Shown one piece after another: positions 15,910 through 24,671 of a stretch of DNA of 64,000 nucleotides. This DNA comes from Mycobacteriales bacterium. GTDB taxonomy: Bacteria; Actinomycetota; Actinomycetes; Mycobacteriales; Mycobacteriaceae. Below the pieces are notes generated by a model, which saw nothing but the letters and a program-made list of their open reading frames with translations, ran no database searches and was not told where the DNA came from. The stretch is taken from assembly GCA_018376445.1 (NCBI GenBank), contig JAHABL010000006.1, forward strand, positions 62,001 to 126,000, given 5' to 3'. Numbering within the stretch: position 1 is the first letter of the stretch; each line of letters opens with the position of its first letter. A program made the translations under genes and the position numbers.

Positions 15910-16917
15910 CTAGCTTTGGAGCTTGGTGAGTTCTGGGGTGCGTACGCTGCCACGGGCGAGTTTGTTGGGCCACCAAATGGGGTTGCCGACAGTGGTGAAG
16001 ATGGCGGGGACGAGGAGGATGGCGGGGCTGTCGACGAAGAGCAGCATGAGGAGGGCGCCGACCACCGTGAGGTTGGAGGCGAGGATGGCGGGGAATGAGC
16101 CTTTCCAGGCGGCGGTGAGGGCGTCGAGTTTGTTCTCGCGTTGCTGGAGTTCGTCGCGGTAGCGGGAGGTGAAGAGGAGTGCGTAGTTGGCTCCGACACC
16201 GAAGACGAGGACAGAGATGATGCCGCCGGTGGATCCGTCGTAGGAGAATCCGGTGGCGAGGAGGATGGTTTCGGCGATGAGGGCGGCGACATGGTCGGCT
16301 ATGCCGACGACGATGAGGGGGAAGAGCCAGAGGATGGGTGAACGGTAGGTGAGGAGGAGAAGGACGGCGACGACGGCTGCGGTAATGGCGAGGAGGCGGA
16401 AGTCGGCGCCTTGGAAGGCGTTTCCGACGTCGGCTCCGAAGGCGGGGCCGACGGTGGTGTGGAGTTGGAGCTCTGCGGGGAGGGCGTCTTTTCCGGCGTT
16501 ACGAACGTTGGTGACGATGTCCCCTAGCTGGGTGCCGGAGGCTTGGGTGGTGATGGGGATCATCACCATGGCGGCTTTGCCGTCTTTGGAGGGGATGAAC
16601 GGCGGGGCAATGCTGGGGGTACTGTCGACGTGTCGGTCCACCTTGAGCATGGCACCGCGTGTGTGGAGTACTCCTGCCATGTCGGTGCAGGTGAGGGCGC
16701 GCTGGTCACTGCGGGTGACAATGGCGAGGAGGGGGGCGTCGGTAGCGGTGGTGTTGTCGTCGATGATCTGCTGTACGCGGGCGGATTCGGCGGAGGGTGG
16801 GAGGGAGTTGGGGGCTACTCCGCCATCCTTTCCGGGGGTGAGGCCGAAGAGGATGCCGAGGGCGGCGGCGAGGGTAACGACGATGGTGATCCAAGCTGCG
16901 ATGACGCGTTTATCCAT
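15910..16917 (-). CDS. Half-length MMPL/RND-family transporter (probably degenerate)
   Basis: 335 residues, against 700 or more for MMPL transporters that export lipids or other envelope molecules. It has the N-terminal helix (VIAAWITIVVTLAAALGILF), the extracytoplasmic loop, and helices 2-5 with GADVGNAFQGADFRLLAIT, TYRSPILWLFPLIVVG and VFGVGANYALLFTSRYR, which are the conserved first-half signatures. After GALLMLLFVDSPA the usual sixth helix is shortened and the protein ends at IWWPNKLAR, a motif found at the end of full-length proteins. This suggests an internal deletion joining the first half to the C-terminal tail. TACCGT 6 nt before the ATG may give a leaderless start. Transport activity is doubtful. 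Confidence 0.7.
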   Translation of the reverse strand: MDKRVIAAWITIVVTLAAALGILFGLTPGKDGGVAPNSLPPSAESARVQQIIDDNTTATDAPLLAIVTRSDQRALTCTDMAGVLHTRGAMLKVDRHVDSTPSIAPPFIPSKDGKAAMVMIPITTQASGTQLGDIVTNVRNAGKDALPAELQLHTTVGPAFGADVGNAFQGADFRLLAITAAVVAVLLLLTYRSPILWLFPLIVVGIADHVAALIAETILLATGFSYDGSTGGIISVLVFGVGANYALLFTSRYRDELQQRENKLDALTAAWKGSFPAILASNLTVVGALLMLLFVDSPAILLVPAIFTTVGNPIWWPNKLARGSVRTPELTKLQS

Positions 16918-17086
16918 ATCTCCACGGTACGGGGTGGATAAAAAGAGACAGCCTTTTAGCGACAGGCTGTCTCTATTTCCCTCCTGGCTGACGTAGAGCG
17001 GGAGGAATGGGGTGTGTGGATAGTGGGGTACCCCTTTCCCACCTGGAGGAGGCCGGGCGGGAAGGAGGCGGGGTTGCCGTCACATG

Positions 17087-17626
17087 TCAACCATTGGCAA
17101 GGACCACGACGACGTCTTCGGAGTGCTTGTTGAGCCACTCTGGGCGGACGGCGGTGGTGAACTTGAGTTGCTTGGCAATGCTTTCTGCGGCTGCCTTGGA
17201 CTGCGGGTTGTCTTTGTAGAAGACAGTGGAGGCGCTGAGGGATCCGCAGGCACCTTGCGGACAGTTGGCGGCGGTGGTCTGGTTGGTCCAGCCGGCGTCG
17301 CGGAGTTCATTGCTGGTGCGGCCAGCGTAACCTTCGCGGGTGGTGTTGTTGAGGACGATGACGCGCACGGCAGCCTTGTCGACCTTCACCGGCTCGCCTT
17401 TCTTCTGCTGCTCCTTGGGGGCAGCTTCGCTCTGGGAGACGGAGGAGCTGGTGGTGGGGTTGGTGCGGACATGCACCTGGTGGCGACCATTGTCGACCAG
17501 CATGAAGATGCCAACGATGGCGCACACCAGTGCTGCGGCGATCAGTACCATGGCGAGTGCCCGGTACGGGAAGCCGGCGGAGTCGCGCTCAATATTGTCT
17601 TGGGTGCTCTTGTTCATATCAGCCAC
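17087..17626 (-). CDS. LytR C-terminal (LytR_C) domain membrane protein
   Basis: A 179-residue protein with one membrane helix at about residues 24-45 (ALAMVLIAAALVCAIVGIFML), a Ser/Lys-rich linker and an extracytoplasmic LytR_C domain starting at VRVIVLNNTTREGYAGRTSNEL. It corresponds in plan and neighbourhood to M. tuberculosis Rv0431. The domain is associated with cell-wall proteins; its exact role is not known. A GTG start is chosen at 17626, with TAAACT 6 nt upstream (leaderless); an ATG at 17617 is possible. Confidence 0.8.
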   Translation of the reverse strand: MADMNKSTQDNIERDSAGFPYRALAMVLIAAALVCAIVGIFMLVDNGRHQVHVRTNPTTSSSVSQSEAAPKEQQKKGEPVKVDKAAVRVIVLNNTTREGYAGRTSNELRDAGWTNQTTAANCPQGACGSLSASTVFYKDNPQSKAAAESIAKQLKFTTAVRPEWLNKHSEDVVVVLANG

Positions 17627-17706
17627 GCTGCTAGTTTAGCGGTTATTAGGGGAGGCCGTACGCTGACGGCGCGTTTCGATCTCAAAATTAGTGCGGATAG
17701 CGGCAG

Positions 17707-17949
17707 TTAGGCCCTTTTTCCACGCTGGTGACGGGCCCGTGAGCGGGAGTCTGCCACTCGTTGGAGACGTCGGACCAAAGCCGGATCCTCCGCCATCGCG
17801 TCGGGGTTGTCGAGTAGGGCGTTGAGCTTTTGGTAGTAGCGGGTGGCGTTCATATTGAACTGCACCCGGATAGCGTCTTCCTTGCTGGCTGCGTAGCGCC
17901 ACCATTGGCGCTCAAAGGCCAGCAGCGCACACTCGTCGTCCGTCAACAC
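17707..17949 (-). CDS. DUF3263 family protein
   Basis: An 80-residue protein that matches the small actinobacterial DUF3263 family (Rv0430-like): DDECALLAFERQWWRYA, VQFNMNATRYYQKLNALLD and a basic C-terminus. It looks like a small DNA- or RNA-binding helical protein, but no function is established. GTG start, with AGGAG inside the last thrC codons 9 nt upstream, so it is translated from the thrC transcript (gap 6 nt). Confidence 0.8.
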   Translation of the reverse strand: MLTDDECALLAFERQWWRYAASKEDAIRVQFNMNATRYYQKLNALLDNPDAMAEDPALVRRLQRVADSRSRARHQRGKRA

Positions 17950-17955
17950 CCGGAT

Positions 17956-19422
17956 CTACTCCTGCGGGGTAAGAGTGTTGACGATGATGTCCTTCACCGC
18001 CTGGGTGTCGTTGGGGACGTCCACCACATGTCGTGGGAGGTCTTCGATGCCCTGGAAGCGTTCCGGGGTGTCGGGGAGACGGCCGGTGGCTTCCTGGATG
18101 GTGTCGGCGAATTTCACCGGCAGGGCGGTTTCCAGGCAGATGATGGGGGTGGTGACGGTACCGTCGGCGGTGAGCTCGCGGGCGACCTTGACACCATCTG
18201 CGGTGTGCGGGTCGACCATGATGCCGCTGTTTTCCCAGGACGTGCGGATGGTCTCGAGGCGGTCCTGGTGGGTGGACCGGCCGGAAAGGAATCCATACTC
18301 GCTTTCGACGGTGGCGAAGGCGGGGTCGGCGGAGAGATCGAAGTAGCCTTCCACCGTCAGCTGGTTGCCGAAGAGGTCGTCGATGCGGGCGGCGTCACGG
18401 CCGAGCAGGTCAGCGATGAAGCGCTCAAAGTTGGAGGCCTTCGAGATGTCCATGGAGGGGCTGGAGGTGGCCAGCGTCTGCTCGGCGGAGCGTACCCGGT
18501 AGACACCGGTGGTGAAGAACTCGTTGAGTACGTCGTTTTCGTTGGTGACGACGATGAGGCGGTCGATGGGCACGCCCATGGCGCGGGCGACGTGCCCAGC
18601 GCAGACGTCGCCGAAGTTGCCGGTGGGCACGGCGAAGCTGACTGCGGTGGTGTTTCGTTGGGCGGGGTCGACCTGTTCGGTGAGGCGGATCCAGCAGCAG
18701 ATGTAGTAGACGATCTGTGCCATGAGCCGCGCCCAGTTGATGGAGTTGACGGCGCCAATGCTCCAGGTGCGCTTGAACTTGAGGTCGCGGCTGACGTCTT
18801 TAACGATGTCTTGGCAGTCGTCGAAGACGCCGTCTACTGCCATATTGACGACGTTGGGGTCGTCGATGGAGAACATCTGGGCTTGCTGGAAGGCGGTCAT
18901 GCGGCCCCGCGGGGTGAGCATGAAGACGCTGATGCCGTCGCGTCCGCGCATGGCGTATTCGGCGGAGGAGCCGGTGTCACCCGAGGTGGCGCCGAGGATG
19001 TTGAGGACCTGGTTGCGACGCTTCAGTTCATACTCGAAAAGTTCACCAAGCAGCTGCATGGCCATGTCTTTGAAGGCGGCAGTGGGGCCGTAGGAGAGGC
19101 CGCCAATGTAGATATCGTCTTCCAGATGTTTAACGGTGACGATGTCGTCTTCGGAAAACCTGGGGGTGCAGTAGGCGCGGGCGCAAATGTCTTTGAGGTC
19201 GTCGGCGGGAATGTCGTCAATGAAGAGGGTGAGGACGTCGGCGGCGAGGGCTGCGTAGCCGTGCTCGTTGAGGAGGTCCCGCCAACGGTCGAGGTCAGCA
19301 GTACCGATGGTGGGGTACTGCTCCGGCAGGTAGAGGCCACCGTCGGGGGCGAGGCCTTCCAGCAGGATGTCGCAGAAGCTGGTGGTGGTCTGTTCTTGGT
19401 CGCGAGTAGATAGATAGCGCAC
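17956..19422 (-). CDS. thrC: Threonine synthase
   Basis: A 488-residue PLP enzyme converting O-phosphohomoserine to threonine. It is the long E. coli/corynebacterial class with the N-terminal MRYLSTRDQ..., APDGGLYLPE, the PLP lysine in TAAFKDMAMQLL and the phosphate/PLP loop GATSGDTGSSAEYA. M. tuberculosis ThrC is the shorter class, so this agrees better with Corynebacterium. GTG start with TAGAAT 6 nt upstream suggests a leaderless transcript. It lies between def (divergent) and DUF3263/LytR_C (downstream), an insertion relative to the mycobacterial order. Confidence 0.95.
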   Translation of the reverse strand: MRYLSTRDQEQTTTSFCDILLEGLAPDGGLYLPEQYPTIGTADLDRWRDLLNEHGYAALAADVLTLFIDDIPADDLKDICARAYCTPRFSEDDIVTVKHLEDDIYIGGLSYGPTAAFKDMAMQLLGELFEYELKRRNQVLNILGATSGDTGSSAEYAMRGRDGISVFMLTPRGRMTAFQQAQMFSIDDPNVVNMAVDGVFDDCQDIVKDVSRDLKFKRTWSIGAVNSINWARLMAQIVYYICCWIRLTEQVDPAQRNTTAVSFAVPTGNFGDVCAGHVARAMGVPIDRLIVVTNENDVLNEFFTTGVYRVRSAEQTLATSSPSMDISKASNFERFIADLLGRDAARIDDLFGNQLTVEGYFDLSADPAFATVESEYGFLSGRSTHQDRLETIRTSWENSGIMVDPHTADGVKVARELTADGTVTTPIICLETALPVKFADTIQEATGRLPDTPERFQGIEDLPRHVVDVPNDTQAVKDIIVNTLTPQE

Positions 19423-19509
19423 GTGTCTATTCTAACTGAGCTTTGTGCAGGTCACGAACAGCAGGTTGAGAGCACGGAGGGTCCCCTCAGCAGCGGGTAA
19501 GCTGGGGGC
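19423..19509. promoter_or_regulatory. Divergent leaderless promoters of thrC and def
   Basis: TAGAAT lies 6 nt before the thrC GTG on the minus strand, and TAAGCT lies 6 nt before the def ATG on the plus strand. No operator palindrome is evident. Confidence 0.45.
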
Positions 19510-20160
19510 ATGACCGTACGCCCTATTGTCATTGCTGGTGACCCCGTCCTGCACCATCCCACCGAGATGGTTGACCTCAGTGGTGGGGTGACGAAAGAGC
19601 TGCACAGGCTCATTAAAGACATGTATGACACGCTTGCCGCGAGTGGTGGAGTGGGATTGTCTGCCAACCAGATTGGGGTGGGTAAACGGATTTTTGTGAT
19701 TGACTGCCCGGATACAGATCTCCCGTTGGGGAGGGAGATGACGCCCGACATGATTAGGGAGCGGGCGGGCAGACCAGGCTGGAGCAAGAACGGCATGAAC
19801 CGGATTGCCTGCGTCATTAATCCTGTTCTCACGGTGGGCAATCCGCCTAATGGGGAGCCGGTAATGATGCGGGAGGGGGAAGGGTGCTTGTCTGTTCCCG
19901 GTGCCCAATTTGCGTTGGACCGCTACGACTGGGCGCAGGTGACGGGTACTGATGCGAAGAGGCAACCCATCACGTTGGAGGGCTATGGTTTCTTTGCGAA
20001 GTGCCTTCAACACGAGGTGGGGCACTTGGATGGGCATCTGTATACAGAGTTTGTGCCAGTGTTTGCCCGCCCGAAGGTGAAGCGCCTGTTTAGGAACCGG
20101 AAGTGGAATCAGCCAGGGCAGTCGTGGATGCCGGGGGTGGACCCGGACCCCTTCGCCTAG
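19510..20160 (+). CDS. def: Peptide deformylase
   Basis: A 216-residue Fe/Zn enzyme that removes the N-formyl group from nascent proteins. The three motifs are present: GVGLSANQIG (motif 1), EGCLSVPG (motif 2, metal Cys) and HEVGHLDGHLY (motif 3, HExxH). Motif 1 has Ser in place of the common Ala (GxGxAAxQ), a tolerated change. A C-terminal extension rich in Arg/Lys follows, as in mycobacterial Def. xthA follows by 44 nt, matching the def-xthA neighbourhood of M. tuberculosis. Confidence 0.95.
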   Translation: MTVRPIVIAGDPVLHHPTEMVDLSGGVTKELHRLIKDMYDTLAASGGVGLSANQIGVGKRIFVIDCPDTDLPLGREMTPDMIRERAGRPGWSKNGMNRIACVINPVLTVGNPPNGEPVMMREGEGCLSVPGAQFALDRYDWAQVTGTDAKRQPITLEGYGFFAKCLQHEVGHLDGHLYTEFVPVFARPKVKRLFRNRKWNQPGQSWMPGVDPDPFA

Positions 20161-20204
20161 CGGGTACCGTCTTCCCGCTGGGACCATGGAGGTAAACTGC
20201 AACC

Positions 20205-21026
20205 ATGCGTTTGGCTACCTGGAATGTGAACTCTATCCGCGCACGCGTCGACCGTGTGACCGACTGGCTCCTGGCCAATGACGTTGATGCCCTTTGCATT
20301 CAGGAGACCAAGTGTAAGGACGCACAGTTCCCCTTCGAGCGTTTCGAGGAGATTGGCTACGAGGTGGCCCATGTGGGCTATAACCAGTGGAACGGCGTCG
20401 CCATTGTGTCCCGGATCGGGATCGAGGATGTCGAAGAGCATTTCCCCGGCCAACCTGGTTTCGCCAAAGACCCAGAGGCGGAGCAAGTGGTGGAAGCGCG
20501 GGCGCTGTCTGCCGTAGTTGGCGCACTGGAGCCCAGCGGACCCCTCACCCTATGGAGTCTTTATGTTCCCAATGGGCGTGAACTCACCGACCGCCACTAC
20601 ACCTACAAGCTGGAATGGCTGCACAAGCTGCGGGACGCGGCAACCAGCTGGCTAGCGGGGGACCCAGACGCGCAGATGATGCTGGCAGGCGACTGGAATG
20701 TGGCCCCACTGGATACGGATGTGTGGGATCCTGAGTTTTTTGTCGGCAAGACGCACCTGTCGCCACCGGAGCGAGAGGCGTTTGCAGCGCTAGGTGAGGC
20801 GGGTTTCCGGGAAATCACCCGGGAGTTCCTTCCCGAACCTCACACCTACACGTATTGGGATTACACCCGGTTGAGCTTCCCTAAGGACTATGGGATGCGG
20901 ATCGACTTTGCGTATCTGAGTCCGGTCTTGGCGGATCGAGTGACGGGGGTGTCCATTGACCGCGAGGAGCGGAAGGGCCAGGGGGCCAGTGACCATGTCC
21001 CGGTGCTTCTTGAGGTGGCGGATTAG
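20205..21026 (+). CDS. xthA: Exodeoxyribonuclease III / AP endonuclease
   Basis: A 273-residue EEP-fold repair nuclease. Motifs: TWNVNSIRAR, IQETKCKD (metal Glu), LYVPNGRE (Tyr), GDWNVAPLD (catalytic Asp/Asn), and GASDHVPVLLE (catalytic Asp-His). It cuts 5' to abasic sites and has 3'-5' exonuclease activity in base excision repair. TAAACT lies 6 nt before the ATG (leaderless), with GGAGG further up as an alternative ribosome site. Confidence 0.95.
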   Translation: MRLATWNVNSIRARVDRVTDWLLANDVDALCIQETKCKDAQFPFERFEEIGYEVAHVGYNQWNGVAIVSRIGIEDVEEHFPGQPGFAKDPEAEQVVEARALSAVVGALEPSGPLTLWSLYVPNGRELTDRHYTYKLEWLHKLRDAATSWLAGDPDAQMMLAGDWNVAPLDTDVWDPEFFVGKTHLSPPEREAFAALGEAGFREITREFLPEPHTYTYWDYTRLSFPKDYGMRIDFAYLSPVLADRVTGVSIDREERKGQGASDHVPVLLEVAD

Positions 21027-21166
21027 CGTCTGCCGCCCCCGTTCCCAGCTAGTCTCCAGGCTTCCATAAATTTGCTCCAAAATTGCTGCCTAGCTGCGAA
21101 GATGAACTTTTCGCTAAGTGGGGTTTACACCTTTAAATTTCTCTCGTAGCAACCTACCATGGAGGT

Positions 21167-21502
21167 ATGATACGCCTCACTGCACTATCGCTCGCGTTGA
21201 CCACTGCTCTCTTCACCCCGGTTGCCGTAGTGCCTGTTATCGCTCATGCGGCAGAGCACCCGCACTGCAATACGTACACCACCGGCCAGGAGGCTGGTGT
21301 GACGTGCACCAACCCCACAGATAAGGCCTTCACCGGCAAGCTTGTGGTGCAATGTGCCAGCCTGGACGATCCGGAGCGTGTGAAGTTCCTCAGCCGTAAA
21401 GTCACCATTCCGCCATCGCAGGAGAATGTACTGGCCTCGGTGAGCTGCCCCGCTGGTACGGAACCGCTTCCTCCCCTCTTTACCGGCCCAAACGCCAAAT
21501 AA
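21167..21502 (+). CDS. Small secreted protein with four cysteines
   Basis: A 111-residue protein with a Sec signal peptide (LTALSLALTTALFTPVAVVP, cut near AHA-AE). The mature part of about 83 residues has Cys in HCNTY, VTCTNP, VQCASL and VSCPAG, enough for two disulfides, and a beta-rich pattern. The family is not recognised. TACCAT 6 nt before the ATG suggests leaderless transcription; GGAGG directly abuts the ATG. A hairpin follows the stop. Confidence 0.65.
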   Translation: MIRLTALSLALTTALFTPVAVVPVIAHAAEHPHCNTYTTGQEAGVTCTNPTDKAFTGKLVVQCASLDDPERVKFLSRKVTIPPSQENVLASVSCPAGTEPLPPLFTGPNAK

Positions 21503-21516
21503 CATCCATCGTGTTG

Positions 21517-21543
21517 ATTCGTTGTGGTACTGCCACAACGAAT
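21517..21543 (+). terminator. Hairpin after the small secreted protein gene
   Basis: ATTCGTTGTGG (21517-21527) pairs with CCACAACGAAT (21533-21543), 11 bp with a 5-nt loop. There is no U-tract. Confidence 0.5.
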
Positions 21544-21635
21544 GTGGGAATCCCCAGGGAACTTTTGACCGCTTGTCAGGATTCTCTAGCATCTCCCCAC
21601 TAGACTTGGTTTTTAACCGGACAAAAAGGTTAGGA

Positions 21636-22571
21636 ATGGAAAACCGCGAACTTCGAGACTACATCGACCGCCTCCGTGACGAGGGATACACCGTCCGTGA
21701 CGACCACGGTGAAGACCCCGACCTCATCGACATCAACGGCAAGGCCGTCGATACCTGGCGGGAAAACTATCCCTACCACCACCGTATGCACCGCAACAGC
21801 TACGAGGTGGAGAAGTACCTGCTGCAGATTGAGCTACTGAAATTCCAGAACTGGTCGGTGGACAATAAACGACGCCACCTCATTATCTTCGAGGGCCGCG
21901 ATGCCGCCGGTAAAGGCGGCACTATCAAGCGCTTCAACGAATACATCAACGTCCGGCACGCCCGCGTGGTCGCGCTCTCCAAGCCCACCGAGCGAGAAAA
22001 GAACCAGTGGTACTTCCAGCGCTACATCGAACATTTGCCCTCTGCCGGTGAGATCGTCATGTTCGACCGCTCCTGGTACAACCGCGCCAACGTCGAACGA
22101 GTGATGGGTTTCTGCACGCAAGACGAGTACGAACTCTTCATGCACCAGGCTCCCAAATTCGAGAAGATGCTCATCGAAGACGGCATCTCCCTTACCAAGT
22201 TCTGGTTCTCGGTAAGCCAGCAGGAGCAACGCACCCGCTTCGCTATCCGCCAATTGGACCCGGTGCGCCGCTGGAAACTCTCCCCCATGGACCTAGAGTC
22301 CCTGGACAAGTGGGAAAAGTACACGGACGCCAAAGAAGAGATGTTCCGCCGTACCGACAGCGACTGGGCCCCCTGGACCGTCATCAAATCCAACGACAAG
22401 AAACGCGCCCGCATCAACGCACTGCGCTACTTCCTCAACAAGTTCGACTATGAGGACAAGGACACCCAGGTGGTGTTCAACCCCGATTCCAAAGTGGTGC
22501 AGCGCGGGAAGGACACTCTGCCGGAGAACCAGTACGGCAAGAAAGCCCAAAAGCTCGCCCACCTGGAGTGA
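21636..22571 (+). CDS. ppk2: Polyphosphate kinase 2 (PPK2)
   Basis: A 311-residue P-loop kinase that transfers phosphate between polyphosphate and nucleotides. Walker A EGRDAAGKGGTIKRF, Walker B region VMFDRSWYNRA and the lid SVSQQEQRTRF are conserved, with the RRWKLSPMDLESLDKW segment typical of class I PPK2 (NDP-forming or NDP-using). The N-terminal RDYIDRLRDEGYTV helix precedes the domain. The frame is open to 21522, but that part includes a terminator; ATG at 21636 has AAAGG 6 nt upstream. Probably cytoplasmic GTP/ATP and polyphosphate balance. Confidence 0.93.
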   Translation: MENRELRDYIDRLRDEGYTVRDDHGEDPDLIDINGKAVDTWRENYPYHHRMHRNSYEVEKYLLQIELLKFQNWSVDNKRRHLIIFEGRDAAGKGGTIKRFNEYINVRHARVVALSKPTEREKNQWYFQRYIEHLPSAGEIVMFDRSWYNRANVERVMGFCTQDEYELFMHQAPKFEKMLIEDGISLTKFWFSVSQQEQRTRFAIRQLDPVRRWKLSPMDLESLDKWEKYTDAKEEMFRRTDSDWAPWTVIKSNDKKRARINALRYFLNKFDYEDKDTQVVFNPDSKVVQRGKDTLPENQYGKKAQKLAHLE

Positions 22572-22610
22572 GCCCGATAGCCTCCGCTCCCCTACCCGAC
22601 ACTAACCTAG

Positions 22611-22657
22611 CCGTCAGCCCGGTAGCCTCCTGCACTGGAGAACTACCGGGCTGACGG
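22611..22657. terminator. 15-bp hairpin between convergent genes
   Basis: CCGTCAGCCCGGTAG (22611-22625) pairs with CTACCGGGCTGACGG (22643-22657); the 17-nt loop holds a short CTCC/GGAG stem. It separates ppk2 from the convergent secreted-protein gene and probably acts in both directions. Confidence 0.75.
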
Positions 22658-22685
22658 CGTGTGGAAACTGGATGTCACTCCACTT

Positions 22686-24365
22686 CTAGTAGCTGCGCAA
22701 GGTGGAGACGGTACTCACCAGCGGCATTGCCAGGCCGTCCACTGGGGAGTTAATGACCTCCATCTGGTTGCTGGTCACGCGCAGGTAGATCTCGTGGACA
22801 CGCTCACCTGCCATGTAGATCTTGATGAAGGCAGCCAGTTCCGGGTCACTCTTAGCCGTGGCCCACAGTTTCTGCGGAATCTCGAAGGCAGCCACGTAGT
22901 TGCGCTTCACTGTGGAGACCAATCCTGCCGGACGGGGGCCGAACTCACCCTCGAACGGCTGCATACGCATGGTCAGCGGGGTACCCAGGCGGCCATCCAC
23001 GCTGTGGAACAGCACCTTGTAGGTCTTGCCCTTAATGGTGAGCCTAACCGGGCGAGTCACTGAGGCGTAGGCGAACTCGTGGACATCCAGCTGCACACCC
23101 GGCACCAGGGTGCCACGGAAGTTGTAGGGGGATGGGGCGCGCAGAGTGTCGCGGGAACGGTCCTGCGCCGGGTTCTGCAGCACCTTGCCTTTGAGAGGCT
23201 GCCCGGTGGGGGTAAAGACCCACTGCTGGGCGTCCACCATCTTGTGCCAGAAGCCGGTCACGCCACCTTTGACACCCTCCACACGCAGTTCACGGTGCTG
23301 GGAGCCGGGTGCGGTGGAGTGGATGGAAATGCGGTCGGTGATGGTGCCGGGGATCTTCGGCTGGTGCTGCCAGTCCTTCGGGGGCAGCTTAATGGCAGCA
23401 GTGCGGGGGTCGAGGCGATGCTGCAGCGCATCCTTGGCGGCTGGCCGGTTGTCCTCATGCCAGGTGTAGCGGAACTGGGCCGGGTCAGAGCCGTTGATAT
23501 CGAAGTCCGACTGGCGGACATACATATCGCCATACTTGTTAGTGATGAAGACGACGGAGCCGGAGGCGGACATGGTGTGGACGAGGAAACGCGAGTTCAG
23601 TGGGGTGCCCACCTCGTAGGAGTAGTCGCTGGCCAGCCACGGGTCCATCGAGTAGATGTGGCTACCGTCCTTGGAGAGGGCGATCACCTGGGTGCACTTG
23701 GCCAGAGAAACGGGCTGTTGCTTGCCGGAGGGGTCCTGGTAGGTCTTATCGGTACGGTTGCCGATGAGGCTGAAGGACCACTTGCCGTTTTCGGTGTTGG
23801 GGGATTGCTCACCCTTACCGAACCACACCGGGCCGCCCCAGGCGCGGATCCAACCCCACTTGGAGGGGGAGGACAGCAGCTGGCTCATGGTGTAGATCCA
23901 ACCACCGCGATCGAGGGCTACCATGGCGCCTTCGTTAATGGAGATGCCAACGATCTTGCCGCGCAGGCAGCTGGGGGTGGGCATTTCCCGCCAGGGCTGA
24001 TTGCCGCCGCGAAAGCGGACGAAGATATTGCCGTCACGCAGGGCGACCTCAATGCGCTGGTTGAAACCTTGGGTGCTATCCCGCAGGTCCACACGGGTGG
24101 GGAGGTTCTTTTCCCGGGCGAGGGGAAGTTTGTCGTAACCATCTGTGCCGTAGTCCGGGGCGCGCAGGCCCAGCGGGTATTGGCCGTACCCCTTGACTGG
24201 GTCACCTACGAAGGGAACGCACTCGGCGGGGGCGGAGGTGCGGTCAATCTGCGGCTGGGGGGTATCGGGGGCAGCTTGAGCGACACCCACTCCAGCGGGG
24301 AGGAGGGCAGCGGAGACAAGTACTGCGGATGCTGCGGACAGCATGGTACGTGGGCAGCGGTACAT
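22686..24365 (-). CDS. Large secreted protein of unknown function (beta-propeller-like)
   Basis: A 559-residue protein with a signal peptide (LSAASAVLVSAALLPAGVGV, cut near AQA-AP). The mature part is beta-rich with many Trp/Gly/Asp turns such as VALRDGNIFVRFRGG, GAMVALDRGGWIYTMS, VIALSKDGSHIYSMDP and VFITNKYGDMYVRQ, each ending in strand-turn units like propeller blades. The C-terminal third has another beta domain (YKVLFHSVDGRLGTPL) and ends without anchor or sorting signal. No catalytic motif is recognised. ATG at 24365 is preferred over 24425 because AAGGA lies 9 nt upstream and the signal peptide starts there. Confidence 0.7.
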   Translation of the reverse strand: MYRCPRTMLSAASAVLVSAALLPAGVGVAQAAPDTPQPQIDRTSAPAECVPFVGDPVKGYGQYPLGLRAPDYGTDGYDKLPLAREKNLPTRVDLRDSTQGFNQRIEVALRDGNIFVRFRGGNQPWREMPTPSCLRGKIVGISINEGAMVALDRGGWIYTMSQLLSSPSKWGWIRAWGGPVWFGKGEQSPNTENGKWSFSLIGNRTDKTYQDPSGKQQPVSLAKCTQVIALSKDGSHIYSMDPWLASDYSYEVGTPLNSRFLVHTMSASGSVVFITNKYGDMYVRQSDFDINGSDPAQFRYTWHEDNRPAAKDALQHRLDPRTAAIKLPPKDWQHQPKIPGTITDRISIHSTAPGSQHRELRVEGVKGGVTGFWHKMVDAQQWVFTPTGQPLKGKVLQNPAQDRSRDTLRAPSPYNFRGTLVPGVQLDVHEFAYASVTRPVRLTIKGKTYKVLFHSVDGRLGTPLTMRMQPFEGEFGPRPAGLVSTVKRNYVAAFEIPQKLWATAKSDPELAAFIKIYMAGERVHEIYLRVTSNQMEVINSPVDGLAMPLVSTVSTLRSY

Positions 24366-24577
24366 GGTGGTGTTCCTTAAGAAATGGGAGGCGGGACTGT
24401 GTGTGTTCCGCGTTTCCTTCAGCATAGGAAAATAGTTTTACACTTAACACCAAAGTGGAAACTAGTGGAAACAAGGCACACGACCAACTCTCCTCACCAC
24501 CAGCGAAAACGCAGAAACGCTTGCCAATGAGGTGCAAAAAAATCTCTATCCGCTACGCTCGAAAATGCAACAACACA
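24366..24577. other. Divergent spacer before the thiC riboswitch
   Basis: About 210 nt that must hold the promoters for the secreted-protein gene (minus) and thiC (plus). It is AT-richer than coding DNA; no clear operator or small ORF stands out. Confidence 0.35.
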
Positions 24578-24668
24578 ATTGCGGGTGCTCCACCGAACCT
24601 GGGGCTGAGAATGCAAAGGCGCTTGCATGACCGCCATGACCTGATCGGATAATGCCGAAGAGGGAGTC
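24578..24668 (+). promoter_or_regulatory. TPP riboswitch upstream of thiC
   Basis: Conserved THI-box blocks appear in order: GCGGGTGCTCC, GGGGCTGAGAATGC (24601-24614), a variable P3 stem (GCAAAGGCGCTTGC), then CATGACCTGATCGGATAATGCCG and GAAGAGGGAGT. The last block is also the AGGGAG ribosome-binding site 5 nt before the thiC ATG, so ligand binding would directly block translation initiation. Confidence 0.93.
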
Positions 24669-24671
24669 ATA

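Noticed and set aside
17830..19413. 527-codon plus-strand frame opposite thrC
   Set aside because: Shadow of thrC codon bias (GC-rich third positions); no family, start or stop context of its own.
23079..24380. 433-codon plus-strand frame opposite the secreted protein gene
   Set aside because: Shadow frame; low-complexity Gly/Val composition and no supporting signal.
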